Part shown: positions 18,212 to 27,723 of the stretch, piece after piece
How positions within the stretch are numbered: position 1 is the stretch's first letter
Layout: each line of letters opens with the position of its first letter
Origin: Acinetobacter sp. SAAs474
Lineage (GTDB): Bacteria; Pseudomonadota; Gammaproteobacteria; Pseudomonadales; Moraxellaceae
Assembly (NCBI RefSeq): GCF_032823475.1
Contig: NZ_CP127915.1
Span: 3,241,097-3,305,096 of the forward strand
Reading direction: 5' to 3'
Length of the DNA stretch: 64,000 nt
Translations under genes and position numbers: made by a program
Notes under the pieces: model-generated
The model's database searches: none
What the model saw: the letters and a program-made list of their open reading frames with translations, nothing else
What the model was told of the DNA's origin: nothing

Positions 18212-18413
18212 ATGTCGATAGGATAAACATAATGCCACCTTCATGTCGATATTTTTTATAAAAATCGACATATAGTTATAATCATGTCGATTAGTTATAA
18301 TCATGTCGATGTAATAAACATGAATAGATAAAGATGTCGATAAAACCCAAAGAATCGAACATAAGGCTTTTAATATGTCGACGGTATAAATACATTAATG
18401 GTCATGTGTCGAT
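18212..18413 (+). repeat. Cluster of ATGTCGAT repeats
   Basis: ATGTCGAT occurs at 18212, 18243, 18284, 18303 and 18334, inverted at 18264, with near copies at 18374 (ATGTCGAC) and 18406 (GTGTCGAT). A perfect tandem duplication of a 19-mer beginning TAGTTATAATC covers 18273-18310. It lies just beyond the damaged ssb, at the same relative place as the paired-decamer array near the intact ssb at 57.4 kb. A role as protein-binding array or old origin is inferred. Confidence 0.7.
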
Positions 18414-18456
18414 TTGGATGTAAAAAATAAAGATTAAAAGCTTTACCCAAAACTCA

Positions 18457-18696
18457 TCAAAGCAATTGCAATACATCTGCCCAAACTTCTACCACTTCCC
18501 AATCTGCTCCAATGGCCTTATCTTTCCATTTCCTTGTCCGTAAACTACTCTCAATATAAACCTTACTATCTTTTTTAAGTTCTTTGTCTGCTATCTCGGC
18601 TAATCGATTACTAAAAGTGGCAATACTCCCACCATTAGGAAATTGTTTTTTTTCAGGGCCATGATCTAAAATACCCATTAAAATAACTTTGTTCAC
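18457..18696 (-). pseudogene. Internally deleted ssb (island relic, copy 1)
   Basis: The 79-residue frame matches the intact island SSB at 57392-57721, except that about 27 residues are missing between IATFS and NRLAEIA, removing much of the OB-fold DNA-binding face. The start is altered: the native MPNVNK beginning is interrupted by a short duplication (GTTCACGTTTAG repeated at 18695-18715). The second relic at 54672 shares the same internal deletion, so the damage predates the duplication. It is unlikely to bind single-stranded DNA normally. Confidence 0.8.
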
Positions 18697-18744
18697 GTTT
18701 AGCTTTGTTCACGTTTAGCATTGTTCTAAATCTTTTAAATTCTC

Positions 18745-18924
18745 TCAGACGCTTTTTTTCTCGCACCTTTTCCCGACAATTCAGGATAAGTACCTATATC
18801 AAGCCACGACCATTTACCATCTGCCTTTTTATACCTAAATAACCACGCTTTTTTATCATCAGGCTTTACACGGAAATATAACCCATCACCGTCTAACTCC
18901 CGATATTCTTTTAATTCGGGGTTA
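18745..18924 (-). pseudogene. Tyrosine integrase N-terminal remnant (copy 1)
   Basis: Minus-strand translation gives ELKEYRELDGDGLYFRVKP, KKAWLFRYKKADGKWSW and GTYPELSGKGARKKASE, the DUF4102 arm-binding domain at the start of P4-type integrases. The sequence then runs directly into the leader of ssb, so the rest of the island was deleted. The 5' end is lost at about 18924. It keeps a 15-codon stretch that the copy at 54.9-55.1 kb lacks. Confidence 0.75.
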
Positions 18925-19165
18925 ATACACCTTTATAATCCTATGATTAATATCATTACGAGATCTTGATGCATAGGATGGCTTTCTTTATATAAAAATA
19001 TTTAGAACAATAATATAGTTGATTAATACAGGCTATTTGCATCCTGTGACCCTCATATAGATATATTCTCAATTTAGACATATTTAGAGCTTAATTATAA
19101 AAGTTATGACCAAAATAATTTACTTTAAGCTAAGAAAAATTTCATATATAACTATACTCATCAAT

Positions 19166-19765
19166 TTAATATGTCACACTGCTTAACATATAAGCTTGTT
19201 TAATATGAAAATTTATAATCCTTTCCCGTTCATTTATAGACATTTGAAAACCAGTTGAGCTAAGCAACAAAGAGGCTCCATAAGTTAAAGTCCATACATA
19301 GAATAAATAATCGCGAACAGAAATTTGTTCTGTATCCCTATATAGAAAGTTTTCTATTAGATCATTCAATTCAAGTATCCGCTCTTCACGAATCATATAA
19401 AGGGAATTAAATAAATCCTTTAACTTTTTATCCTGACCGGCTATACGCTCTTCAATACTATGAAATAATATAGTTCTACTAGAATTAAGCATATGATAGA
19501 GCATGTATTTTTCCACATTTTCCTTCATATTTGTTTTATATTTTTTTGATAAATCCAGAATCCTTTTTTCATTTTCAATAAGCAATTCAAGATAAAGCTG
19601 ATTTTTACTCTTAAAATATTTGTAAATAGTGCCCTTCGCTATATCTAATTCTTTCGCTAAGTCACCAATAACAATATCCTGATCATTATCAATTAAAAGT
19701 CGTTCTGCTGCCGCTAAAATCTTTTGCTTATTTAAAGTAATTTTTTGATTACGGTTTAAATACAT
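19166..19765 (-). CDS. TetR family transcriptional regulator
   Basis: This 199-aa protein has a typical TetR N-terminus: KQKILAAAERLLIDND, then helix-turn-helix IGDLAKELDIAKGTIYKYFKSKNQLYLELL (residues 30-60). The C-terminal ligand domain is helical, without a recognisable subfamily. It stands alone at the left edge of the cyclohexanecarboxylate cluster and is transcribed in the same direction as the porin gene. An AGGAGGAAAAG ribosome binding site precedes the start. It could control the neighbouring porin or the ali/bad genes. That is inference from position. Confidence 0.85.
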   Translation of the reverse strand: MYLNRNQKITLNKQKILAAAERLLIDNDQDIVIGDLAKELDIAKGTIYKYFKSKNQLYLELLIENEKRILDLSKKYKTNMKENVEKYMLYHMLNSSRTILFHSIEERIAGQDKKLKDLFNSLYMIREERILELNDLIENFLYRDTEQISVRDYLFYVWTLTYGASLLLSSTGFQMSINERERIINFHIKQAYMLSSVTY

Positions 19766-20071
19766 CCACTTTTCCTCCTTAATTTTTCAATATGAGAATA
19801 TTGTAAAATTAAGATAATTCGATTAACTTCGTATCAGTATGATTAGCCATGTTATAAGAATCTCTGCAAATTAAAAATTTTAAAATAATTGGTTTTCTAG
19901 TTCACTTAGACTAGCTTCGTTAGATTCTCTTTATCTCTTATCAAAAGATAAAATTAACCACGAAGCATAGTAATAAAATGGAAGTTGAATTCAATACTAA
20001 ATAAAACAACCTTTTCTAATTTAATTAATCGATATAAATAAATATCATCCTATTTAATCGGATACTATCTA
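19766..20071. other. Intergenic region, tetR to porin
   Basis: About 305 bp, AT-rich, with no gene seen. It must contain the tetR promoter. No clear palindrome was identified. Confidence 0.4.
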
Positions 20072-21391
20072 TCAAAAATCATAAATCGCTGTTAGATTAA
20101 TACGATTGTCAATCCCTTTTAAATCCATAAATGTTTTCCGTTCACCATACATATACTCTATTCCAAAATTAATTGGTTTAACTGGATTATAAAATACATT
20201 AATCCAACCTTGTTTTAATTCTTTATTTTGGGTGGAATCATCATATACTAAATCTGCAAAAGCATTATTCGAATTTGCTCGCATATAACCAAATCCTAAA
20301 GTCGAGCGAATTTTAGAAGTAATTTTCTGAGTAAAACCGATGGTCACAGTATTAAATTCATTTGCATGAATTGTCCCAAAATCATCAAATACATATGCAT
20401 AATTCGACCACAATACATTTTTTGAATCGCCTTTAATATGATTATAGTCAAACCGCAACAGTGAATTATCTGTCAATTGATATTTTCCACCGATAGCTGC
20501 TCCCCAAGCCAAGATATGTTCTTTATTTTCATGATTTGTAGCTTTTTGCGTTAAAAACAAACGGCCTGATAATGCCGAACCATTATCAAATTTATAATTT
20601 AAGCGCCCAACTGCAGATGGCAATTTAAGTTTTGCCTTGGTATCAGTAGTAAAATTTTGCGTACCTGATGCCGCTACTGTTTCAGCTTTAGGATCCTCTA
20701 AACTTAAAGAAAAATTAACATTTTTATCAATTATATAGCTATATTTAACCTGTGGTACACGAGTTAATGAACCACCTACAGATAACGATGCATCAACTGT
20801 TTCCGGATAATACTCAACTGCATTAAAATTTGACCATGTTTGACCAATCAACCAATCACCATAAGTTAAATAAGCATGACGGATACGAAAAGTATCACGG
20901 CCAGCTCCACCAAAGAAATCCATTTCAATTTTCCCGCCCACACTATGCTTACCAATATTAGGAGTTTTAAAATTAAAGCCCAAACGGGTGGCATTTAAAG
21001 TACTCTGGAGCTTATCCGAATTGTTGGCTTCGGCTGTACTACCCTTTAGAGGCACCGTACTAATATAATTATACATCGTAGCTGGTCCTTTAAATTGATA
21101 ACTTGCATCTGCACGTACATTACCGTAAAACTCAAATTCTGCGCCACCTTTGGTCACGAGCGGTTTTATATCTATCTTGTCCGATATTTTTTTTAAAGCT
21201 GGTAATTCCGCTGAGATTTTTTCGCTCGCCTGTTTTTGCTGCTGCATTAAATTTTGTAGTTCTTGCACTTGCTGCTGCAAGTGTGCTACTTGCTGTTCTA
21301 ATGTCATCTCTGCATAACTTGCAGTAACCCGCATTAAAATTGAAACACTCAGTACTATTTTTACACTTTTTTTTGCATTCTTATTCATCAT
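20072..21391 (-). CDS. DcaP-like outer-membrane porin
   Basis: This 439-aa protein has a signal peptide (cleavage after SYA, near residue 27) and an N-terminal Gln-rich coiled coil (LEQQVAHLQQQVQELQNLMQQQK). A beta-barrel with GAEFEFYGNVRADASYQF, GGKIEMDFFGG and a terminal TAIYDF follows. This matches the DcaP family of trimeric Acinetobacter porins, which take up dicarboxylates and other carboxylates. It is at the end of the minus-strand badH-badI-aliB-aliA unit, 142 bp after aliA, and probably admits alicyclic or dicarboxylic acids. The AAAGGATT ribosome binding site allows ATG at 21391 or 21388. Confidence 0.82.
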   Translation of the reverse strand: MMNKNAKKSVKIVLSVSILMRVTASYAEMTLEQQVAHLQQQVQELQNLMQQQKQASEKISAELPALKKISDKIDIKPLVTKGGAEFEFYGNVRADASYQFKGPATMYNYISTVPLKGSTAEANNSDKLQSTLNATRLGFNFKTPNIGKHSVGGKIEMDFFGGAGRDTFRIRHAYLTYGDWLIGQTWSNFNAVEYYPETVDASLSVGGSLTRVPQVKYSYIIDKNVNFSLSLEDPKAETVAASGTQNFTTDTKAKLKLPSAVGRLNYKFDNGSALSGRLFLTQKATNHENKEHILAWGAAIGGKYQLTDNSLLRFDYNHIKGDSKNVLWSNYAYVFDDFGTIHANEFNTVTIGFTQKITSKIRSTLGFGYMRANSNNAFADLVYDDSTQNKELKQGWINVFYNPVKPINFGIEYMYGERKTFMDLKGIDNRINLTAIYDF

Positions 21392-21533
21392 TAAAAATCC
21401 TTTTAACGTTTTAGTTCATCCGTTAATTCGCTGTTATACAGTTTTGAAGAGATGAGTCCCCCCACGGCCAGACTTTTTCACAAATGACTGACCTATGCGC
21501 TAGATGTTTTTTTAAAGCAATTTTGCAACCTTA

Positions 21534-23180
21534 CTACGAAGATATTTGTTGCAGCATTTCACGGAGTTTGAATTTTTGAATTTTTCCAGATGGCGTCATC
21601 GGAATTTCTTTCCAGACTTCTAGCCGTTCCGGTAAATACTGATTAGCCAAATTATGCGTTTTCAAAAAATCAGTTAATTGTTTTAATTCCAAATGTTCGG
21701 CATCGTCTTTTAATTTAACGATGGCACAGGCTTTTTCTCCCATGCGTTCATCCGGATAAGGAACCAAAGCGACGATCATAATATCTGGATGCAAATACAT
21801 TAGCGATTCCACTTCGGCCACTGGTATATTTTCGCCGCCGCGGATAATCACATCTTTTTGACGGCCTGCAATGCGGATATAACCTTGCTCATCCAAATAG
21901 GCAATATCTCCAGTATCCAACCAGTCTTCACTATCTGTTTCATTTAAATGCGGACGCTTCAAATAACCGCCGAAATTTGAGCAACTACGGATTTTTAGCG
22001 TACCCGGCTGATGGAGAGGCAAAATTTGGTCATGTTCATCGACAATTTTAACCTCCACACCTGGGAGCGGCAGCCCGTCAGTATTAAATGAACGTTCATC
22101 ATCATCTTCCGGACGTGTCATGGTGACTGCGCCACATTCGGTCATGCCCCATGCCGAAACTACTTTAACGCCCATATTTTGTCGTGCCTTTTGTACCAAA
22201 GTGCTTGGAATCGGCGCGCCCGCACATAGGAAGAGCTTCAAACTATCTAAAGTTTGATGGCTGTCCAACACCGCTTCGGACATGTCATTTAAAAATGGCG
22301 TCGATGCCATAGTAAAGCTGACTTGATGCTTATGGATTAAATCTATCGCCGTTTTCACATCCCATACATCCTGCAGTACTGCTTTGGCTTTAAGCAGTAC
22401 TGGCATAATTAGGCCGTACATAAAACCGGTTTGATGTGCCATAGGTGAACCCATTAAAATCACATCTTCTTTGCTTAAATGTAAGCGTTTAGCATAAGGC
22501 ACAATATTAGAAAATAAAGTATTGGCGGTATGCATCACGCCTTTTGGTTCGCCGGTTGTCCCAGAGGTAAAAATCAGCTGGGCAATATCATCCGCAGTGA
22601 TGGTGACATCATTTAAGGTATTTAAAATTTGAGGATCTTTATCCAAACCATGATTTAACAATAGATGTTTAAAGCTGTTTTCACCCTCGCCACCAATCAC
22701 GACAACGTGTTCAATGCTTTTAATATTGCTTTGCAGTTGATACGCTAATTTTTCATGATCAAATTTACGAAAAGTCTTAGGCACAACAAAAACTTTGCTT
22801 TCTGTATGTTTGAGCATAAAAGATAATTCACGCTCACGAAAAATCGGCATCAGCGGATTTAGTACCGCGCCAATACGGCGGCAGGCAATATACAATAAGG
22901 TAAATTCCCACCAATTCGGCAATTGGCAAGAAACGATATCAAGCTTTTGAACGCCAAGGCGTTTCAGACCCAAAGCAATTATATTTGAGGTATGCAGCAT
23001 TTCTCGGTAAGTAAAGCTGGTTTCAGACTGATCTTCCGCTTTATAGCTTACCAATCCGACTTTATCTGGATATTGATGCACGGCTTCATTCAGTGACTGT
23101 AATATTGTTTTATTTAACCAATATCCATTTTGCAACATTTTTTCCCTGCGCGGGACCAACAGAACCGCATCGAAATCCAT
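21534..23180 (-). CDS. aliA: Cyclohexanecarboxylate-CoA ligase (AliA-like)
   Basis: This 548-aa AMP-forming ligase has LIFTSGTTGEPKGVMHT (P-loop), AWGMTECGAVT, WLDTGDIAYLDEQGYIRIAGRQKDVI and a C-terminal TPSGKIQKFKLRE with the catalytic Lys. It clusters with the AliB-like dehydrogenase, BadH and BadI, so the likely substrate is cyclohexanecarboxylate (or cyclohexenecarboxylate), making the CoA thioester that enters the ring-cleavage route. The frame is open back to 23222, but GGAG eight bases before the ATG at 23180 decides the start. A different carboxylate substrate is possible. Confidence 0.78.
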   Translation of the reverse strand: MDFDAVLLVPRREKMLQNGYWLNKTILQSLNEAVHQYPDKVGLVSYKAEDQSETSFTYREMLHTSNIIALGLKRLGVQKLDIVSCQLPNWWEFTLLYIACRRIGAVLNPLMPIFRERELSFMLKHTESKVFVVPKTFRKFDHEKLAYQLQSNIKSIEHVVVIGGEGENSFKHLLLNHGLDKDPQILNTLNDVTITADDIAQLIFTSGTTGEPKGVMHTANTLFSNIVPYAKRLHLSKEDVILMGSPMAHQTGFMYGLIMPVLLKAKAVLQDVWDVKTAIDLIHKHQVSFTMASTPFLNDMSEAVLDSHQTLDSLKLFLCAGAPIPSTLVQKARQNMGVKVVSAWGMTECGAVTMTRPEDDDERSFNTDGLPLPGVEVKIVDEHDQILPLHQPGTLKIRSCSNFGGYLKRPHLNETDSEDWLDTGDIAYLDEQGYIRIAGRQKDVIIRGGENIPVAEVESLMYLHPDIMIVALVPYPDERMGEKACAIVKLKDDAEHLELKQLTDFLKTHNLANQYLPERLEVWKEIPMTPSGKIQKFKLREMLQQISS

Positions 23181-23346
23181 TCTATTTCTCCAATTTCTAA
23201 TTATCGCATTGCTGTCACTCAAATCAGCAAACTATCTTTACCGCTATATGTATATGTAAAAGCTAAATTTAAATACAGCGGGGCTGTACCGCTCAAATTA
23301 TTTGAGCGGTAAACAAAGCGAAATCAATATATTTAGCAGGTGACTA

Positions 23347-24504
23347 TTAAGCTGGTACCGCTTTTCTGCCAGCTTTATGACGAGCAATAATAGTCTTCAT
23401 AATTTGTGCTGTACCATCACCGATTTGGAAGCCTAAAACATCTCGCATACGCTGTTCCATTACGCCGCGGTCATATCCGGCGTGTCCAAAGGTCAGTAAA
23501 CATTGATGTACCACGTCATAAGCCAGTTTTGGCCCCCACCATTTGCACATACCCGCTTCTGCAGTATGCGGCAAGTGATTATCTTTGAGCCATAAAGTTT
23601 GCAAGCACAGCAAGCGTGCTGCTTCGACTTGAGTTTCATAATCTGCCAAAGGATGCGATACCCCTTGGAAGGCAGTCAGCGGTTTACCGAAAGCTTCTCG
23701 CTGAGCAGCATAAGCCCACGCTTCATCTAAAGAGACACGCGCTACAGCTAAGACCTGTAAGCCGATCAATGCACGGGAAAAATCAAAACCTTGCATCACC
23801 TGAACAAAGCCTTTATTTTCTTCACCTAAACGGTGGCTGACTGGCACGCGTACATTGTCAAAAAAAATCGAGCCGCGTCCAATAGCGCGCTGTCCATGAC
23901 AGTCAAAGCGCGTAGTGCTGATGCCTGGCAGATTCATTGGCACCAATACTGCAGTTACGCCATGTGCACCAGACTCCACAGTGCCTGTACGGCCAAAGAT
24001 AACCGAAGCATCCGCCTGATCAGCAGCTGAAATCGAGGTTTTTTCACCATTTAAAATATACTCATCGCCATCGCGTTCAATTTTTAGACGCAGACTGCCT
24101 GCATCGGAACCACCGCGCGGTTCAGTTAAACCAATGGCAAAAATCGCTTCGCCTGCAGTCAATTTTTTTAGCCATGGCTCGACCACTTCTGGCGTACCAT
24201 GCTCTGCCAAAATTTGCCCATTTAATGAAGCCAACAGGTTAATATAGGAAAAACTTAAATCAGCTTTCGCCACAGCTTCATGAATGACCCCAGCAGCCAA
24301 ACGCCCCATACCCTGTCCACCGTATTGCTCCGGTAATTCTGGTGCAATAAAGCCCATCTCACCCATCTTTTTTACCAAATCGCGATCAAACACTCGGCTT
24401 TGATCGCGCTCTAGAAAACCTGGTGCAATATATTTTTGAGCAAATTTTTCAGCAGTTTCCGCCAACAACTCTAGGTCTTCAGTAATGTAAGGATTTTTAG
24501 ACAT
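23347..24504 (-). CDS. aliB: Cyclohexanecarboxyl-CoA dehydrogenase (AliB-like)
   Basis: This 385-aa acyl-CoA dehydrogenase has GLTEPRGGSDAGSLRLKI, TSISAADQADASVIF and QREAFGKPLTAFQGVSHPLADYE. The catalytic position of the YEGT motif reads GDGT, with Asp363 replacing Glu. To my knowledge Asp at this place is reported for cyclohexanecarboxyl-CoA and cyclohexenecarboxyl-CoA dehydrogenases, and it fits the AliB role: oxidation of cyclohexanecarboxyl-CoA to cyclohex-1-ene-1-carboxyl-CoA. It is only 11 bp downstream of badI, so translation may be coupled. Electrons would go to ETF. Confidence 0.82.
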   Translation of the reverse strand: MSKNPYITEDLELLAETAEKFAQKYIAPGFLERDQSRVFDRDLVKKMGEMGFIAPELPEQYGGQGMGRLAAGVIHEAVAKADLSFSYINLLASLNGQILAEHGTPEVVEPWLKKLTAGEAIFAIGLTEPRGGSDAGSLRLKIERDGDEYILNGEKTSISAADQADASVIFGRTGTVESGAHGVTAVLVPMNLPGISTTRFDCHGQRAIGRGSIFFDNVRVPVSHRLGEENKGFVQVMQGFDFSRALIGLQVLAVARVSLDEAWAYAAQREAFGKPLTAFQGVSHPLADYETQVEAARLLCLQTLWLKDNHLPHTAEAGMCKWWGPKLAYDVVHQCLLTFGHAGYDRGVMEQRMRDVLGFQIGDGTAQIMKTIIARHKAGRKAVPA

Positions 24505-24515
24505 AGCGTTACTCC

Positions 24516-25298
24516 TTACTTAAAGAACTTGCGGAATTCAGGTTTACGTTTTTCTTTCAGCGCATTGACACCTTCACGTGATTCTTCTGTATCGTAATAC
24601 AGCTTCAAAGCATACATGCCCATGCCAGCAATACCCGCCTGATGTGCTGTGTCCATATTGAAACTGCGTTTGGCAATAGCCAAAGCTGTTGGACTGCGTT
24701 CACATAATTCTTCACCCCAAGCCTGTACTTCGGCATCTAACTGATCTGCAGGCACACATTTGTTAGCTAAACCAATATCAACAGCTTCCTGACCTGAATA
24801 GCGGCGGCACATATACCAAATTTCACGGGCTTTTTTCTCGCCGACCACTCGTGCAAGGAAAGCCGTGCCATAACCTGGATCGACTGATCCCATTTTCGGG
24901 CCAACCTGACCAAAAATAGCTTTGTCGGAACAGATAGTTAAATCGCAAATCGTTGCCAATACGTTACCTCCGCCAATTGCATAACCTTGCACACGTGCAA
25001 TCACCGGTTTTGGCACATCACGAATTGCAGTATGCAGTTCTTCCATCGGCAGACCAATGGTACCGCGTCCGTCATAATTACCATCATGCGCGGACTGATC
25101 TCCACCAGTACAAAATGCTTTTTCACCTGCACCAGTCAGTACAATTGCACCTACTTGACGATCATAGCCCGCTTTATTTAATGCTTTAATAATTTCATCA
25201 CAAGTTTGACCGCGGAATGCATTCATTTTTTCTGGACGGTTAATCGTGATCCACGCCACACCGTTTTTTACGTCGTATAAAATATCTTCAAAATTCAT
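24516..25298 (-). CDS. badI: 2-Ketocyclohexanecarboxyl-CoA hydrolase
   Basis: This 260-aa crotonase-fold enzyme is very close along its length to Rhodopseudomonas BadI as I remember it: NRPEKMNAFRGQTCDE, FCTGGDQSAHDGNYDGRGT, GQVGPKMGSVDPGYGTAFLA and AIAKRSFNMDTAHQAG are all present. BadI opens the ring of 2-ketocyclohexanecarboxyl-CoA by hydrolysis to give pimelyl-CoA. It follows badH by 104 bp and precedes aliB by 11 bp. An AAGGAAC ribosome binding site is at good distance. This is the most diagnostic gene of the cluster. Confidence 0.93.
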   Translation of the reverse strand: MNFEDILYDVKNGVAWITINRPEKMNAFRGQTCDEIIKALNKAGYDRQVGAIVLTGAGEKAFCTGGDQSAHDGNYDGRGTIGLPMEELHTAIRDVPKPVIARVQGYAIGGGNVLATICDLTICSDKAIFGQVGPKMGSVDPGYGTAFLARVVGEKKAREIWYMCRRYSGQEAVDIGLANKCVPADQLDAEVQAWGEELCERSPTALAIAKRSFNMDTAHQAGIAGMGMYALKLYYDTEESREGVNALKEKRKPEFRKFFK

Positions 25299-25402
25299 GT
25301 TCAGTTCCTTTCCTTGAAAACTACAATTTTTTATTTACTGCAGATATTGGTTTGATCAGTTTTAGATCTCATTTTCAGATCATCGCAAAACATTGATACT
25401 GC

Positions 25403-26170
25403 TTAACCGCTCATGGTTAAGCCACCAGATACACTAAGTACCTGTCCTGTCACAAAACTGGCATCATCACTCAAGAAAAAGCTGATGGCAGATGCCAAAT
25501 CATCGGGTTGTCCCAAGCGGCCTAATGGAATGGCACGCGTAAATGCTTCACGTAATTTTTCAGGGTTAGATGCACCTTCAGTAACACCCGCCAAAAGCGC
25601 AGTGTCTGTTGGGCCTGGGCAAACCACATTAATAGTGATGTTGTTGCGTGAATGTTCGCGTGCTAAAGTTTTTGAAAAAGATAGCAAACCGCCTTTACAT
25701 GCGGCATAAACTGCTTCACCAGAAGAACCAACACGGGCAGCGTCGGATGCAATATTGACAATGCGTCCTTTATTACGCGCAATCATGCCTTTCAATACCG
25801 CGTGGTGCATATTTAGCATACCGACCAAATTAATTTGAATCAGCTTTTCCCATTCGTCAGGAGTGGATTGAATAAAAGGCTTGAAAATATCCCAGCCGGC
25901 GTTATTTACCAAACCATCAATTTCACCCAGCGCTGCTATAGTTTCTGCAACGGCTTGATCAACGCGTTGTTTTTGTGTGATGTCACATTGCATAGCCAGC
26001 GCTACACCACCAGTATTTTCAATCTCTGTGACCAAACGCTGTGCCGCGTCTAAATTCATATCAAATATTGCTACTTTTGCACCTTCTTGCGCTAAACGTT
26101 TTGATGTTGCTCCACCGATGCCGCCTGCTCCGCCAGTCACAATAATGACTTGATCCTTTAAGCCTTTCAT
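25403..26170 (-). CDS. badH: 2-Hydroxycyclohexanecarboxyl-CoA dehydrogenase
   Basis: This 255-aa short-chain dehydrogenase has the Rossmann motif TGGAGGIGGATSKRL (residues 12-26), NNAGWDIFKPF, catalytic Ser in SDAARVGSS and YAACKGG (Tyr-x3-Lys). NNAGWDIFKP and DAARVGSSGEAVYAACKGGL are nearly the BadH sequence of Rhodopseudomonas. It would oxidise the hydroxyl made by hydration of cyclohexenecarboxyl-CoA, using NAD+. It is the first gene of the minus-strand unit badH-badI-aliB-aliA, and a palindromic operator candidate lies 98 bp upstream. Confidence 0.92.
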   Translation of the reverse strand: MKGLKDQVIIVTGGAGGIGGATSKRLAQEGAKVAIFDMNLDAAQRLVTEIENTGGVALAMQCDITQKQRVDQAVAETIAALGEIDGLVNNAGWDIFKPFIQSTPDEWEKLIQINLVGMLNMHHAVLKGMIARNKGRIVNIASDAARVGSSGEAVYAACKGGLLSFSKTLAREHSRNNITINVVCPGPTDTALLAGVTEGASNPEKLREAFTRAIPLGRLGQPDDLASAISFFLSDDASFVTGQVLSVSGGLTMSG

Positions 26171-26685
26171 ACTGCCTATCTTCCTGTAGTGTTATTCAAA
26201 TAATCATTCTTAAGTTATGAATCAAACATAGCTAAATAGAAAACAAATTTCAATTATCCAAACCATAATTCCGCAATACGAAATAATATTAAAAATAGCA
26301 AAAACAATATAAAATATTGTATTTAATAGATTTAGTCTAATATTTAACACGAATTTAGAAACAATATGTTACATATTTAAAATAATTTTAATTTATTTAG
26401 AAAACTCTCATCCTACCTTAATATTGCATCAGCCTATATTTTGTTAAAAATTTCCAAAAAATGTCTACAACTAAAGTATATTTTGCTTTATGAAATATTT
26501 TTTCAATTGAGCTAAAAAATATAATAACAATATAAAGTCTATTGAAAATTGAAGCTGTACTGACAATAAAAAAGGCATTACAGTTCAGCTGCAATGCATT
26601 AAAACAGTTTAAAAATATCATGGCTAAAAATATGCTTAGCCCATCTTTAGACCTCAAACCTTATAAAAATAATACCAATGCAGGA
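26171..26685. other. Intergenic region upstream of badH
   Basis: About 515 bp, AT-rich. It holds the badH promoter region and the operator candidate at 26268-26284. No credible gene was found. The part next to the glutaryl-CoA dehydrogenase gene (26540-26680) is open on the plus strand, but this is chance. Confidence 0.45.
26268..26284. promoter_or_regulatory. Operator candidate, motif shared across ali/bad cluster
   Basis: ATTCCGCAATACGAAAT is a 17-bp imperfect palindrome matching ATTTCGTTATACGAAAT at 28928. It is 98 bp upstream of badH. It is probably a site for the IclR-type regulator at 33178, which has two copies of the motif in its own promoter. Confidence 0.55.
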
Positions 26686-27669
26686 TTAATTGCAAAAGGC
26701 CGCAATCCCAGTCTGCACACGACCAAAGCGCAGTGCTACTTGCAGGCCAAGCGCAATTTCGGTTTGCATATCTGCCAATTTTTTTTGAATCAGCTGATTG
26801 GCTGCCAATGGACGGCCAAACTGTTTTCGATCCATAGTGTACTGATGTGCCGTGTGCCAGCAAAATTCAGCTGCTCCCATTGCACCCCAAGCAATACCAT
26901 AGCGTGCGCTGTTCAAACAGGTAAACGGCCCACGCAGACCACGGATTTCAGGAAAGGCATTTTCCTCTGGCACGAATACATTATCCATGACAATTTCACC
27001 TGTAATTGAAGCACGCAAGCCCACTTTGCCGTGAATTGCTGGCGCAGATAGCCCTTCCCAATTTTTTTCCAAGATAAAGCCGCGAATATCGCCAACATTA
27101 CCTTCTGCTGAAACTTCTTTCGCCCACACCACAAATACATCGGCAATCGGACTGTTAGTAATCCACATTTTTGCGCCGGTTAAGCAATAACCACCATCGA
27201 CTTTTTTGGCACGGCTGATCATGCTGCCCGGATCTGAGCCATGATCTGGTTCGGTGAGGCCAAAACAGCCAATAAATTCGCCTGTCGCCAATTTTGGCAA
27301 ATATTTCTGCTTTTGTTCTTCTGAACCAAATTCGTTAATCGGCACCATCACCAAAGAGCTTTGTACACTCGCCATAGAACGGTAACCAGAGTCAATACGC
27401 TCTACTTCGCGCGCGATTAGTCCATAGCTGACATAGTTTAATCCAGCGCCGCCGTATTGTTCTGGAATGGTGGGGCCAAGCAAGCCCAGCTCACCCATCT
27501 CACGGAAAATTAAAGCATCCGTTTGTTCATATCGAAACTGTTCCAGCACACGCGGCATAAGTTTATCTTGCGAATAAGCATACGCTGTGTCGCGGATCAT
27601 ACGTTCTTCAGATGTGAGCTGTTGTTCCAGCAGAAATGGATCTTGCCAGTTAAATTTACTTGCTTTCAT
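26686..27669 (-). pseudogene. gcdH: Glutaryl-CoA dehydrogenase with in-frame C-terminal deletion
   Basis: The N-terminal ~315 residues follow glutaryl-CoA dehydrogenase: [68 protein letters not shown]. After [11 protein letters not shown] the sequence jumps to [10 protein letters not shown], which matches the extreme C-terminus that normally follows HALILGR. About 60 residues are missing, including the YEGT Glu that serves as catalytic base and part of the FAD-binding C-terminal helices. The frame is kept, so a 328-aa protein could be made, but it should be inactive. AAGGAT before the ATG at 27669 sets the start. It is the second gene after the acyl-CoA dehydrogenase at 27724. Confidence 0.8.
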
Positions 27670-27723
27670 GTCTTTATCCTTATTCATTTTTGCAACTTAA
27701 CGCAATATTTTAATCCTTGATTG

